This document shows positions 28,330 to 36,955 of a DNA stretch of 64,000 bases, one piece after another. Where the stretch lies: the NCBI GenBank assembly GCA_003611805.1, contig RAYM01000030.1, forward strand, positions 30,736 through 94,735, written 5' to 3'. The stretch comes from a bacterium 1xD42-87. Its GTDB lineage: Bacteria; Bacillota; Clostridia; Lachnospirales; Lachnospiraceae. Each line of letters opens with the position of its first letter. Position 1 is the first letter of the stretch. Both the position numbers and the translations under genes were made by a program. The notes below the pieces were generated by a model. The model was not told the origin of the DNA, ran no database searches, and saw only the letters and a program-made list of their open reading frames with translations.

Positions 28330-29550
28330 ATGAAAAGGTACAAGAGACGGCTGTACGTCATATTATCCTTCATATTGTGTCTTTCAGTGGTAGATCCGAT
28401 TTCGGCTACCACTATTTCCGAATTGCGCCAGGAGGTGAAGAAAAACCAGTCCCAGCTGAAAAATGCCCAGCAGAAGGCTGACGAAGCGCAGGAAGCGCAG
28501 GAGGGCGTGGAAGAGGAAATGGAGGAGATTGACGCTGAGCTGGTGAATCTGATCACGGACATCAACCTGTGCGAAGAGGCGATCAATGACAAGGAGGAGG
28601 AGATTTACAGGACGCAGCTCGACTACGACGCGGCGGTGGCGGAGAAGGACGAGCAGTACGCATCCATGAAAATCCGCATTCAGTTCATGTATGAGAAAGG
28701 CGACTCTTCTTATCTGCATATGTTTTTCGGTGCGGGAAACATGGGCGACATGGTGAATAAGGCAAAGTACGTGGAGGAGCTCTACGACTATGACAGGAAG
28801 CTTCTTACCGAATATGAAGATACGGTAAAACGCGTGCAAGAGCTCTGGGATACGCTTGAGGAGGATAAGTCGGAGCTCGAGACTTCCAAAACCGAGCTGC
28901 AGGAGGGACAGGCTTACATGGAGGAGCTGCTTGCCCAGAAAAAGGAAGAGTATGAGAATTACAGTGTGATGCTGACCAAGGCAAAGCAGGAGGCGGCGAC
29001 TTACACAGCGCGGATCAAGCAGGAGACAGCGCAGATCAGAAAACTGGAGGAGGAAGAGCGCAAACGCCGGGAGGAAGAAGAGAGAAAGCGCAAGGAAGAG
29101 GAAGAACGGCGCAGGAAAGAGCAGGAAGCGCTGCTTGCCGACGGGGATGCCGATTCAGAGGAGGCGCCGAAGAAACAGGAAACGCCCGAGCCCACGTCCT
29201 CCGGCGGTGGGAAAGGGCAGGATATAGCGAATTATGCCTGCAAATTTATCGGAAATCCTTATGTGGCAGGCGGCACGAGCCTCACAAACGGGGCGGACTG
29301 CTCCGGCTTTGTGATGTCTGTCTACAAAAATTTCGGCATCAACCTTCCCAGAAGCTCCTATTCGCAGTCAACGGTCGGCAAGGGCGTGTCCTACTCGGAT
29401 GCAAGACCCGGAGATGTGATTTATTATGGCGGACATGTAGGCATCTACATAGGAAACGGGCAGATTGTGCACGCCAGTACGGAGCGGACAGGGATTAAAA
29501 TCACTTCGGCGACGTATCGGAATATTGTTACGGTGAGACGGATTGTGTAA
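28330..29550 (+). CDS. PcsB-like coiled-coil NlpC/P60 peptidoglycan hydrolase
   Basis: 406 aa from ATG 28330 (an ATG at 28312 is also possible). The signal peptide (YVILSFILCLSVVDPISA) is followed by a long coiled coil (~35-270) that ends in a run of Glu/Arg/Lys heptads, then a Pro/Ser linker. The NlpC/P60 domain (~300-406) has the catalytic Cys in NGADCSGFVMS, His in GGHVGIYIG and a further polar residue in IVHAS. It would cut stem peptides in the wall, and the coiled coil probably keeps it inactive until FtsEX-type activation. Confidence 0.9.
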   Translation: MKRYKRRLYVILSFILCLSVVDPISATTISELRQEVKKNQSQLKNAQQKADEAQEAQEGVEEEMEEIDAELVNLITDINLCEEAINDKEEEIYRTQLDYDAAVAEKDEQYASMKIRIQFMYEKGDSSYLHMFFGAGNMGDMVNKAKYVEELYDYDRKLLTEYEDTVKRVQELWDTLEEDKSELETSKTELQEGQAYMEELLAQKKEEYENYSVMLTKAKQEAATYTARIKQETAQIRKLEEEERKRREEEERKRKEEEERRRKEQEALLADGDADSEEAPKKQETPEPTSSGGGKGQDIANYACKFIGNPYVAGGTSLTNGADCSGFVMSVYKNFGINLPRSSYSQSTVGKGVSYSDARPGDVIYYGGHVGIYIGNGQIVHASTERTGIKITSATYRNIVTVRRIV

Positions 29551-29560
29551 GCTGACTTAT

Positions 29561-30448
29561 ATGAGAATATACACGCTGAATCAATATTTACGCGATACTT
29601 TTGGTCAAAAACTCTATAAAATAGCTTTGGACGGAGGATTTACCTGTCCAAACAGGGATGGAACCATAGACACGCGCGGATGCATTTTCTGTTCCGGGTC
29701 AGGCTCGGGAGAATTTGCAGGTGACTGCACGATGAGCATCACGCAGCAGATTGAAAGGGGCAAGGAGCAGGTTCGGAAAAAGATTAAGAATGGCAGATAT
29801 ATAGCGTATTTTCAGGCATTTACAAATACCTATGCGCCCGTCGGAAAACTGCGCTCGCTGTATATGGAAGCGATAAACCACAAGGATATCGCGGTGCTGT
29901 CCATTGCAACCCGCCCGGACTGCCTTCCGGATGAGGCGCTTGACCTGTTATGTGAGTGCAATCAGATAAAGCCGGTCTGGGTAGAACTTGGGCTGCAGAC
30001 CATAAACCCCTCGACGGCTGCATACATTCGCCGGGGTTATCCGCTGCCCGTGTATGATGATGCCGTAAGACGGCTGAAAGCGTGCGGCATAGAAGTGATA
30101 ACGCACGTGATACTCGGTCTCCCGGGTGAGTCAAGGCGGGATATGCTTGATACGGTATCCTATGTGGGGAGGAGCCATGCGGACGGCATCAAACTGCAGC
30201 TTTTGCATGTGATCAGGGGCACGGATCTGGAAAAGGATTATCGGGAAGGAAAGTTTGAAACGCTTACTTTTGAGAGCTATGTGGAGCTGGTCGCGGACTG
30301 TATTGCTTTGCTCCCGGAGAATATGGTCATCCATCGCATGACGGGCGATGGGGACAAGCGCACGCTTGTGGCGCCGATGTGGAGCACAGACAAAAAGCGG
30401 GTGCTCAACGCGATCCATCGGGCGGTTTCGCAAAAAGGCAGGAGCTAG
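29561..30448 (+). CDS. Radical SAM protein, TIGR01212 (YhcC) family
   Basis: 295 aa, probably from ATG 29561; the ribosome binding site is weak. The Fe-S cysteines lie in TCPNRDG and GCIFC (~30-45), wider than the usual CxxxCxxC, as in this family. It also has IATRPDCLPDE, WVELGLQT and VILGLPGE. The function is unproven. It overlaps or abuts the preceding gene and is read with it. Confidence 0.88.
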   Translation: MRIYTLNQYLRDTFGQKLYKIALDGGFTCPNRDGTIDTRGCIFCSGSGSGEFAGDCTMSITQQIERGKEQVRKKIKNGRYIAYFQAFTNTYAPVGKLRSLYMEAINHKDIAVLSIATRPDCLPDEALDLLCECNQIKPVWVELGLQTINPSTAAYIRRGYPLPVYDDAVRRLKACGIEVITHVILGLPGESRRDMLDTVSYVGRSHADGIKLQLLHVIRGTDLEKDYREGKFETLTFESYVELVADCIALLPENMVIHRMTGDGDKRTLVAPMWSTDKKRVLNAIHRAVSQKGRS

Positions 30449-30452
30449 GGGA

Positions 30453-30482
30453 TTGACTTTTTCGCTGCATTTAAGATAAAAT
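30453..30482 (+). promoter_or_regulatory. Promoter of the lar operon
   Basis: TTGACT at 30453-30458 and TAAAAT at 30477-30482 are 18 bases apart. The site directly follows the radical SAM stop codon and implies a leader of about 210 nt before larE. Confidence 0.55.
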
Positions 30483-30632
30483 AGACAAAGGCAAAAGCGG
30501 GCACGAAGCCTGCATAGGAACAGAAGTTCCTGTAAGATCAGTTACAGGTTTGAACTGAAAAGAAATGGTGTCAGCGGCATGTATATGCCGTTTTCGGTGA
30601 ATAAGAATAGCAAATGGCGCAATGTATACACA

Positions 30633-30679
30633 GGAAGGTATACGATTCCCCAGAGAGGAATCCGATGTCTTCCTTTTTT
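30633..30679 (+). terminator. Leader terminator (attenuator) upstream of larE
   Basis: GGAAGGTAT (30633-30641) pairs with ATGTCTTCC (30665-30673), and inside it GATTCC (30644-30649) pairs with GGAATC (30657-30662). TTTTTT follows at 30674-30679. GTATAC at 30624-30629 can pair with GTATAC at 30638-30643, which would break the lower stem. This is the layout of a transcription attenuator. No known riboswitch class could be matched in 30489-30630. Confidence 0.75.
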
Positions 30680-30702
30680 GCGCGCATAAACATGGAGGAA
30701 AA

Positions 30703-31449
30703 ATGAATCTGTCAACTTTTTTCAAAGAAAATCCGAAAGCAGCGGTCGCTTTCTCCGGCGGTGTGGATTCGGCGTATCTGCTCTGCGCAGCGAAAACGGC
30801 AGGGGCGGATGTGCGAGCCTACTATGTGAAAAGCGCGTTTCAGCCGCGGTTTGAATTGGAGGATGCGAAGCGTCTCTGCGGGGAGCTGGACATCGAATTG
30901 AAAATTCTTACAGTGGATGTACTTGCAGACAGAGCCGTCCGGGAAAATCCAGCCGACCGCTGTTACCATTGTAAAAGGCTGATATTTACAACAATTGCGG
31001 AAGCGGCGGAAGAGGACGGTTATAAGATGTTGCTGGACGGCACGAACGCTTCTGACGAGGCGGGTGAGCGTCCGGGAATGCGTGCGCTGCGGGAACTGTC
31101 CGTGTGCTCCCCTTTGCGGGAGTGCGGCTTGACAAAGCAGGAGATACGCAGACTTTCCAGAGAGGCGGGACTCTTTACATGGGAGAAACCTGCATATGCC
31201 TGTCTGGCAACCCGGATACCTGCAGGGGAAGAGATCACGGAAGAAAAGCTGAACAGTACGGAGGCAGCGGAGGATTTTCTCTTTTCACTCGGTTTTACGG
31301 ACTTTCGGGTAAGGAGATTCGGCGAGGCGGCGAGACTGCAGTTTCCGGCGTCCCAGTTTGGGCGTGTTCTGGAAAAACGGGAAGGGATCATAAAGGAATT
31401 GAAGCGGTATTACAAGGCGGTTCTGTTGGATATGGAGGCGAGGGCATGA
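30703..31449 (+). CDS. larE: LarE, ATP-dependent sulfur transferase for the nickel-pincer cofactor
   Basis: 248 aa from ATG 30703 with GGAGGA upstream. LarE adenylates the carboxylated pyridine ring and inserts sulfur. The PP-loop SGGVDSAYL is at ~18. CYHCKR (~87) and the Cys in KPAYACLATRIP (~166) are conserved; the latter matches the sacrificial-sulfur position of the Lactobacillus enzyme. Length is standard. Its stop overlaps the larB start (ATGA). Confidence 0.93.
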   Translation: MNLSTFFKENPKAAVAFSGGVDSAYLLCAAKTAGADVRAYYVKSAFQPRFELEDAKRLCGELDIELKILTVDVLADRAVRENPADRCYHCKRLIFTTIAEAAEEDGYKMLLDGTNASDEAGERPGMRALRELSVCSPLRECGLTKQEIRRLSREAGLFTWEKPAYACLATRIPAGEEITEEKLNSTEAAEDFLFSLGFTDFRVRRFGEAARLQFPASQFGRVLEKREGIIKELKRYYKAVLLDMEARA

Positions 31450-32198
31450 GCGATTATCGAAAAATACTGGAACAGGTGAGGGACGGGGAGGTTTCCGTGG
31501 AGGAGGCGCTGCTCGTTATCAAGAAGAAGCCTTTTGAGGATATTGGCTACGCCAAGGTGGATCATCACAGGGGCGTCAGGCAGGGAGCGCCGGAGGTGAT
31601 TTTCGGTGCGGGAAAAGAGGCAAAACAGATTGCGGGCATTATTGACAGCATGAAAAAAAACGGACAGGAGACGATCCTGATTACCAGACTTTCCCCGAAG
31701 AAGGCAAAGAAAGTGGCAAAACACTGCGAACTGACCTACTATGAGCAGGCGAGGATCGGCGTTGTCGGTAAAATGCCGGAGCCGTCCGGGATCGGAAAAA
31801 TCGTCGTCGCCACGGGCGGGACTTCGGATATTCCCGTGGCGGAGGAGGCGGCGCTCACGGCGCAGGCGCACGGCAACGAGGTGGTGCGGCTCTATGATGT
31901 GGGTGTAGCGGGACTGCACCGGCTTTTGTCCCATCTGGACGAGATCATGGATGCATCGGTGATTATTGCGATTGCGGGTATGGAGGGAGCACTTGCAAGT
32001 GTGATCGGGGGGCTGGCAGACTGTCCGGTGATCGCGGTGCCCACGAGCGTAGGGTACGGCGCATCTATGCACGGGGTTTCGGCGCTTTTGTCCATGTTAA
32101 ATTCCTGCGCCAGCGGCGTTTCGGTGGTAAATATTGACAATGGATTTGGGGCGGGGTATCTGGCAAGTATGATCAACCGTGTGAAAAGAAGTATTTAG
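31446..32198 (+). CDS. larB: LarB, nicotinic acid adenine dinucleotide carboxylase/hydrolase
   Basis: 250 aa. LarB carboxylates NaAD and hydrolyses the phosphoanhydride, the first step of nickel-pincer cofactor synthesis. It is a PurE-like fold: VVATGGTSDIPVAEEAALTA (~120), DVGVAGLHRL (~155) and AIAGMEGALASV (~180). The N-terminal HHRGVRQG loop is a family hallmark. It is coupled to larE by a four-base overlap and followed closely by larC. Confidence 0.94.
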   Translation: MSDYRKILEQVRDGEVSVEEALLVIKKKPFEDIGYAKVDHHRGVRQGAPEVIFGAGKEAKQIAGIIDSMKKNGQETILITRLSPKKAKKVAKHCELTYYEQARIGVVGKMPEPSGIGKIVVATGGTSDIPVAEEAALTAQAHGNEVVRLYDVGVAGLHRLLSHLDEIMDASVIIAIAGMEGALASVIGGLADCPVIAVPTSVGYGASMHGVSALLSMLNSCASGVSVVNIDNGFGAGYLASMINRVKRSI

Positions 32199-32217
32199 AT
32201 AACAGGAGGAAAAATTT

Positions 32218-33438
32218 ATGAAGACATTATATTTGGACTGCGGTATGGGCGCGGCGGGGGATATGCTGACGGCGGCACTGTTGGAGCTTCTGCCGGATCG
32301 GGAGAAGATGATTGGGGAGCTAAATGCACTGGGGATTCCGGGGGTGGCGTTTGTGTGTGAGGAAGCGCAGAAATGTGGCATCGGCGGCACTCACATTTCC
32401 GTGTGCGTGCATGGGCAGGAGGAAGCTGTGACAGAACATCTCCACAACAATGCGCACACGCACGAGGCAGAACAGGCACACAAACATGGAGCGGGAGATG
32501 CCGGCCACCATCATAGTGGTATGCATGAGATTGAGCATATTGTGGGCGGGCTTTCCCTGTCAGAACGGATACGTAAGGATATTCTGGCGGTGTTCGGGAT
32601 GATTGCGGAGGCGGAAAGCCATGTGCACGGCGTGCCTGTCACGGAGATTCACTTTCACGAGGTGGGCACCATGGACGCGGTGGCAGATATCACGGCGGTC
32701 TGTGTGCTGATGGACAGACTGGCGCCGGATCAGGTCATTGTGTCGCCTGTGCATGTGGGAAGCGGGCAGGTGAAGTGCGCGCATGGAATCCTGCCTGTGC
32801 CTGCGCCGGCAACGGCTTATATTTTAAAGGACGTGCCGATTTACGGCGGGGAGATCAGGGGAGAACTCTGCACGCCAACGGGGGCGGCTCTGCTCAAATA
32901 TTTTGCCAGCCGTTTCGGAGCGATGCCTGTTATGTGCACGCTTGCCATCGGGTACGGCATGGGGAAAAAAGATTTTCCGGCGGCAAACTGTGTACGCGCG
33001 CTGCTTGGCGAGACGGAAGGCGCGGGAGATATGGTGACGGAGCTTATCTGCAATGTGGACGATATGACGGCGGAAGCCATCGGATTTGCATCGGAGACGC
33101 TTCTTGAGGCGGGTGCGCTGGAAGCCTACACCGTGGCGGCGGGGATGAAGAAGTCCCGTCCGGGTACGGTGCTGCATGTGATGTGCGCGGAGTCCGTGAA
33201 GGACAAAATGGTGGAGCTGATTTTCAGGCACACGACCACGATTGGCATCAGGGAAAACATTTCCAGAAGATATATGCTGGCGCGCTCGATCCAAAAGGTG
33301 CAGACGCCTTACGGGGAAGTGCGGAAAAAGATCTCGGAGGGTTACGGCGTGACGAGGGAAAAATACGAGTATGAGGACTTGGCGCAGATCGCGAGAGAGC
33401 GGGGGATGTCCATCCGGGAGGTGGAGGAATCCCTGTGA
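32218..33438 (+). CDS. larC: LarC, CTP-dependent nickel insertase (uninterrupted)
   Basis: 406 aa from ATG 32218 (GGAGGAAA upstream). LarC inserts nickel into the pincer cofactor. The N-terminal motif LYLDCGMGAAGDMLTAAL is followed by a His-rich stretch (~72-106, 12 or more His) that probably stores Ni2+. The C-terminal half has ICNVDDMTAE and KKSRPGTVLHV. In Lactobacillus plantarum larC is read through a programmed frameshift; here one continuous frame covers both parts. Confidence 0.94.
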   Translation: MKTLYLDCGMGAAGDMLTAALLELLPDREKMIGELNALGIPGVAFVCEEAQKCGIGGTHISVCVHGQEEAVTEHLHNNAHTHEAEQAHKHGAGDAGHHHSGMHEIEHIVGGLSLSERIRKDILAVFGMIAEAESHVHGVPVTEIHFHEVGTMDAVADITAVCVLMDRLAPDQVIVSPVHVGSGQVKCAHGILPVPAPATAYILKDVPIYGGEIRGELCTPTGAALLKYFASRFGAMPVMCTLAIGYGMGKKDFPAANCVRALLGETEGAGDMVTELICNVDDMTAEAIGFASETLLEAGALEAYTVAAGMKKSRPGTVLHVMCAESVKDKMVELIFRHTTTIGIRENISRRYMLARSIQKVQTPYGEVRKKISEGYGVTREKYEYEDLAQIARERGMSIREVEESL

Positions 33439-33472
33439 GGAAATGAAAGGCGGAAAAGATCTGCAGAGGAAG

Positions 33473-33511
33473 CGGTTGGATAAATTCTTTGAAGAGTAAT
33501 TTATCCAACCG
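33473..33511 (+). terminator. 14-bp hairpin between larC and the ABC importer
   Basis: CGGTTGGATAAATT (33473-33486) pairs perfectly with AATTTATCCAACCG (33498-33511), with an 11-base loop. There is no T run. It may stabilise or separate the larEBC message from the importer message. Confidence 0.65.
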
Positions 33512-33521
33512 GGAATTTGTG

Positions 33522-35114
33522 ATGCTTCGGAATGAGAGGAAAAATAAAACATTGGAAAATGGAAAGAAAAGACGGAGAGTGGGAAAAGCGGCGGGGCTGC
33601 TTGCCATTGCATTGTCGATTGGCGCCGGGATGTTATCATCCTGCGGAGCTGACAATATGGATGGGGCAAGTACCCTCGTCTACGGCAGCGGCGATTACAC
33701 TCGCATCAATCCGGCGTTGGATGAGCACGGGGAGATCAATCTGCTTCTATTTGACGGGCTGACTGCCCACAACGGGAAAAATGAGGTTGTGCCCGGACTG
33801 GCGAAAAGCTGGGAGTTTGACGAGGCGACATGCACGTATACTTTTTATCTGGAGGAGGGCGTCACCTGGCATGACGGAGAACCTTTTACGGCAAAAGACG
33901 TGAAATTTACGATTGAGACGATTATGGATCCGGAAAATGCCTCCGAGAACGCGCCCAATTATGAGGATGTGGAGAAAATCACGGTGACGGATGATCATAC
34001 GATTTCGTTTCGGCTGTCCGCGCCGAACGTTGCTTTTCTGGATTATATGACTATGGCGGTGCTTCCCGAACATCTGCTTGCGGGGGAAGATATGCAGACT
34101 TCGGATTTCTTCCGCGCGCCGGTAGGAACCGGACCGTATAAACTGGAAAACTGGGATATGGGACAGGCAATTGTCTTGGCAAAAAACGAATCCTATTTCA
34201 AGGGGGCGCCCAATATTGACAGGGTGATTTTTAAGATAGTGACTGATGATAACGCGAAGACACTCCAGATGGAGGCGGGCGAGCTGGATCTGGCACTCCT
34301 TCCTCCGAAAGCGGCGCAGACGTTTGAAGACCGAGAGGGCTATGCCTGCTATCATATGCAGACCTCCGATTACAGGGGGATTCTCTTTAATTTTAACAAT
34401 CCGTACTGGCAGAAAAACAGGGATATCATTCCTGCTGTCTGCTATGCGATAGACAGACAGGCAATTGTAGACGCGGTGCTGCTGGGACAGGGAATGCCCG
34501 CTTACGGTCCGCTGCAGCGAAATATTTATAACAATGAGAAAGTGGAGCACTATGACTATAACCCTGAAAAGGCGGCGGAAACTCTCAAGTCTGCAGGATG
34601 CGTCAAAGGGGAAGACGGGATTTACACAAGAGACGGAGAGCCGCTCTCCTTTGTGATCAGCGTGGGGGCAGGAGACCAGGTGCGGGCAGACATGGCACAG
34701 GCGGCAGCACAGCAGATTCGGGAGGTTGGGATCGACTGCAAGGTGGAGGTTCCAACAAAAGTTGACTGGAATGGTCAAATGTCGTATCTGATCGGCTGGG
34801 GAAGCCCCTTTGATGCGGACGACCATACTTATAAAGTTTTTGGGACAGGAAAAGGCGCAAATTACAGCGGCTATTCCAATGAGGCGGTGGACCGGTATCT
34901 GACGCTGGCGCGCAGCTCTGATGAGCCGCCAGTGCGCGCGGAAAATTATGCACGGTTTCAGGAGGAGCTGGCAAAAGATCCGGCGTTTGCATTTATCTGT
35001 TATATTGACGCCGATTATGTGGCAGATGCCTCGATTGAGGGCATTTCGCCCGATACGGTGATGGGGCATCACGGCGTGGGAATTTTCTGGAATATAGCGG
35101 AGTGGACAAAGTAA
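33522..35114 (+). CDS. ABC importer substrate-binding lipoprotein (nickel/peptide class)
   Basis: 530 aa from ATG 33522. The signal ends in a lipobox (GMLSSC). It is an SBP_bac_5 family protein with VPGLAKSWEFDE, FTAKDVKFTIE and GTGPYKLENW, complete to the C-terminus. This family includes NikA and OppA. Its place directly after larC, with permeases and an ATPase after it, favours nickel uptake to feed LarC, but ligand specificity is not proven by residues. Confidence 0.85.
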   Translation: MLRNERKNKTLENGKKRRRVGKAAGLLAIALSIGAGMLSSCGADNMDGASTLVYGSGDYTRINPALDEHGEINLLLFDGLTAHNGKNEVVPGLAKSWEFDEATCTYTFYLEEGVTWHDGEPFTAKDVKFTIETIMDPENASENAPNYEDVEKITVTDDHTISFRLSAPNVAFLDYMTMAVLPEHLLAGEDMQTSDFFRAPVGTGPYKLENWDMGQAIVLAKNESYFKGAPNIDRVIFKIVTDDNAKTLQMEAGELDLALLPPKAAQTFEDREGYACYHMQTSDYRGILFNFNNPYWQKNRDIIPAVCYAIDRQAIVDAVLLGQGMPAYGPLQRNIYNNEKVEHYDYNPEKAAETLKSAGCVKGEDGIYTRDGEPLSFVISVGAGDQVRADMAQAAAQQIREVGIDCKVEVPTKVDWNGQMSYLIGWGSPFDADDHTYKVFGTGKGANYSGYSNEAVDRYLTLARSSDEPPVRAENYARFQEELAKDPAFAFICYIDADYVADASIEGISPDTVMGHHGVGIFWNIAEWTK

Positions 35115-35200
35115 GAAGAACTTCTAAAGCTTGGCAGCATAGGCTGCTTCGCTATGAAGTTCTATGTCTTACTTGAGAGAATGTCTGAAAAGAGACATTC
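35111..35200 (+). repeat. Structured intergenic element, copy B
   Basis: The outer stem is GTAAGA (35111-35116)/TCTTAC (35167-35172) and the inner stem AGAACTTC (35117-35124)/GAAGTTCT (35156-35163). The second hairpin is GAATGTCT (35179-35186)/AGACATTC (35193-35200). It overlaps the stop codon of the binding-protein gene. Compare copy A at 6377. Confidence 0.75.
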
Positions 35201-35226
35201 CCTGTATGCTTACGGAGGTTGGAGAA

Positions 35227-35988
35227 ATGGATCTGCTGGAAGTCGAGAATCTGTCGGTCAGTTTTTACAGACCTGAGGGGGAAATAGAGGCTGTGAAAAA
35301 CGTCAGTTTTTCCCTGCGGGAGGGGGAAATTCTGGCGGTGATGGGGGAGACCGGCTGCGGGAAAAGTGTGTTGTGCAAAAGCATACTGAAGCTTCTGCCG
35401 GATATTGCCAGAATCAAGACGGGACATATTTATGCCGGAGGAGAGGAGATTACCGGCTGCTCGGAAAAACAGATGCGGAAACTGCGGGGCAGTTTTTTTT
35501 CCATGGTTTTCCAGAACCCCATGACAGCGCTTAATCCGTGTATGTCTGTGGGCGAGCAGATTGCTGAGGCGGTGCGTCTGCGGCAGCCCGGGCTTTCGGG
35601 GAGGGAGCGGAAGCAGAGGGCGGCGGAGCTGATGCAGATGGTAGGGCTGAACCGTTCAAGGGAACGTGCAAAGCAGTATCCGTTTCAGCTTTCGGGGGGC
35701 ATGGCGCAAAGATGCGTCATCGCCATTGCACTGGCGGCACAGCCGTCCGTTCTGTTTGCGGATGAGGCGACCACGTCGCTGGATGTGACGGTGCAGGCAC
35801 AGATTCTGGACTTGTTTTTGGAATTGAGAAAGACAACGGGCATGTCCATTGTCCTTGTCACGCATAATCCGGGCGTGGCGGCAGGGACGGCTGACCGCGT
35901 GGCGCTGATGAAGGATGGGGAGCTGATGGGGATTGGAGATGTGGAGGAAATTTTTGAGAAACGGATACATAATCAGAATTTTGTATAA
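35227..35988 (+). CDS. ABC importer ATPase (NikD/DppD type)
   Basis: 253 aa from ATG 35227; GGAGG lies at 35215-35219. Walker A is GETGCGKSV (~37), the Q-loop is VFQNPMTALNP, the signature is LSGGMAQR (~157), Walker B is VLFADEATTSLD and the H-loop is VTHNPG. It resembles the first of the two ATPases of Opp/Nik systems. The C-terminal zinc-binding or substrate loop is short. The usual second ATPase is not next to it. Its end overlaps the first permease by 50 bases. Confidence 0.9.
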   Translation: MDLLEVENLSVSFYRPEGEIEAVKNVSFSLREGEILAVMGETGCGKSVLCKSILKLLPDIARIKTGHIYAGGEEITGCSEKQMRKLRGSFFSMVFQNPMTALNPCMSVGEQIAEAVRLRQPGLSGRERKQRAAELMQMVGLNRSRERAKQYPFQLSGGMAQRCVIAIALAAQPSVLFADEATTSLDVTVQAQILDLFLELRKTTGMSIVLVTHNPGVAAGTADRVALMKDGELMGIGDVEEIFEKRIHNQNFV

Positions 35989-36955
35989 TGCGGGAATATT
36001 TGCGCTGCGTGTCTTTGTATTGTCTGTTCTCGTATTTACCATCTCCAGACTCGCGCCGGGGGATCCACTTTACGCCTACTACGGGGAGCGGGTGGAGAAA
36101 ATGAGCGTGACACAGCAGGAACAGGCAAGAGAGAGGCTGGGTCTGCATGAGCCGATTTTTACACAGTATGCGCGTTGGCTGCAGGGGGCGTTTTGCGGCG
36201 ATTTCGGCATCTCCTATCAATATAAGACGGACGTGAAGGAGGTAATTGCCGCGAGAATCGGCAATACCCTTATTCTGGGCGGTCTGGGATTTCTTCTGAT
36301 TTTTTTGCTTGCACTCTGGCTCGGACTTTTCTGTGCGTGGAGGGAGGACCGAATGGCTGATCGGATTATCTGCAGAATTGGCACTGCGACAAGCTGCATT
36401 CCTGAGTTCTGGCTGTCCCTGCTTTTGCTTCTGGTGTTTGCGGTGTGGCTTGACTGGCTGCCGGGTTCCGGGGCTTATTCCGTCGGAAAAGAGAGGGATA
36501 TGGCGGACAGGGCGGCGCATCTCATTCTGCCGCTTGCGGTGGTGGTGCTGGCGCATCTGTGGTACTATGCTTTTCAGGTCCGCAACAGGCTGCTGGAGGA
36601 GGTGCGCGCGGATTATGTGCTGTTGGCAAGAATGAAAGGGCTGAGTGGAAAACAGGTATTGTACAGACACTGTCTGCGGGGGGCGCTGCCCTCCTATCTG
36701 AGCATGATGGCTGTGGCACTGCCCCATATACTCGGAGGTACCTATGTGGTGGAAACGGTGTTTTCCTATCCGGGCATCGGCACTCTGGCATATGAGAGCG
36801 CCAGATATCAGGATTACAATCTTCTGATGGTAGTGAGCCTGCTTACGGGAACGATGGTTATTTTCTGCAATATGTTTGCCGGGATTGTCAGCGGGTGGAT
36901 TGATCCACGGATGCGTGTACACGGTCTGGCAGGCGGCGGAGAGGTGAGGAGATGA
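35939..36955 (+). CDS. ABC importer permease 1 (DppB/NikB type)
   Basis: 338 aa, taking ATG 35939 (TTG 35933 is also open). There are six membrane helices. RLAPGDPL, EQARERLGL and FGISYQYKTDVKEVIAARIGNT-type features mark the DppB/NikB subfamily. The EAA loop with the ATPase-contact Gly lies near VRADYVLLARMKGLSG. It overlaps the ATPase gene and is coupled to the second permease by ATGA. Confidence 0.88.
   Translation: MWRKFLRNGYIIRILYNAGIFALRVFVLSVLVFTISRLAPGDPLYAYYGERVEKMSVTQQEQARERLGLHEPIFTQYARWLQGAFCGDFGISYQYKTDVKEVIAARIGNTLILGGLGFLLIFLLALWLGLFCAWREDRMADRIICRIGTATSCIPEFWLSLLLLLVFAVWLDWLPGSGAYSVGKERDMADRAAHLILPLAVVVLAHLWYYAFQVRNRLLEEVRADYVLLARMKGLSGKQVLYRHCLRGALPSYLSMMAVALPHILGGTYVVETVFSYPGIGTLAYESARYQDYNLLMVVSLLTGTMVIFCNMFAGIVSGWIDPRMRVHGLAGGGEVRR

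Noticed and set aside
30489..30630. Known NiCo, cobalamin, molybdenum cofactor, fluoride or T-box element before larE
   Set aside because: I compared remembered core motifs and could not match any with enough conserved bases. I therefore report it as an unassigned leader.
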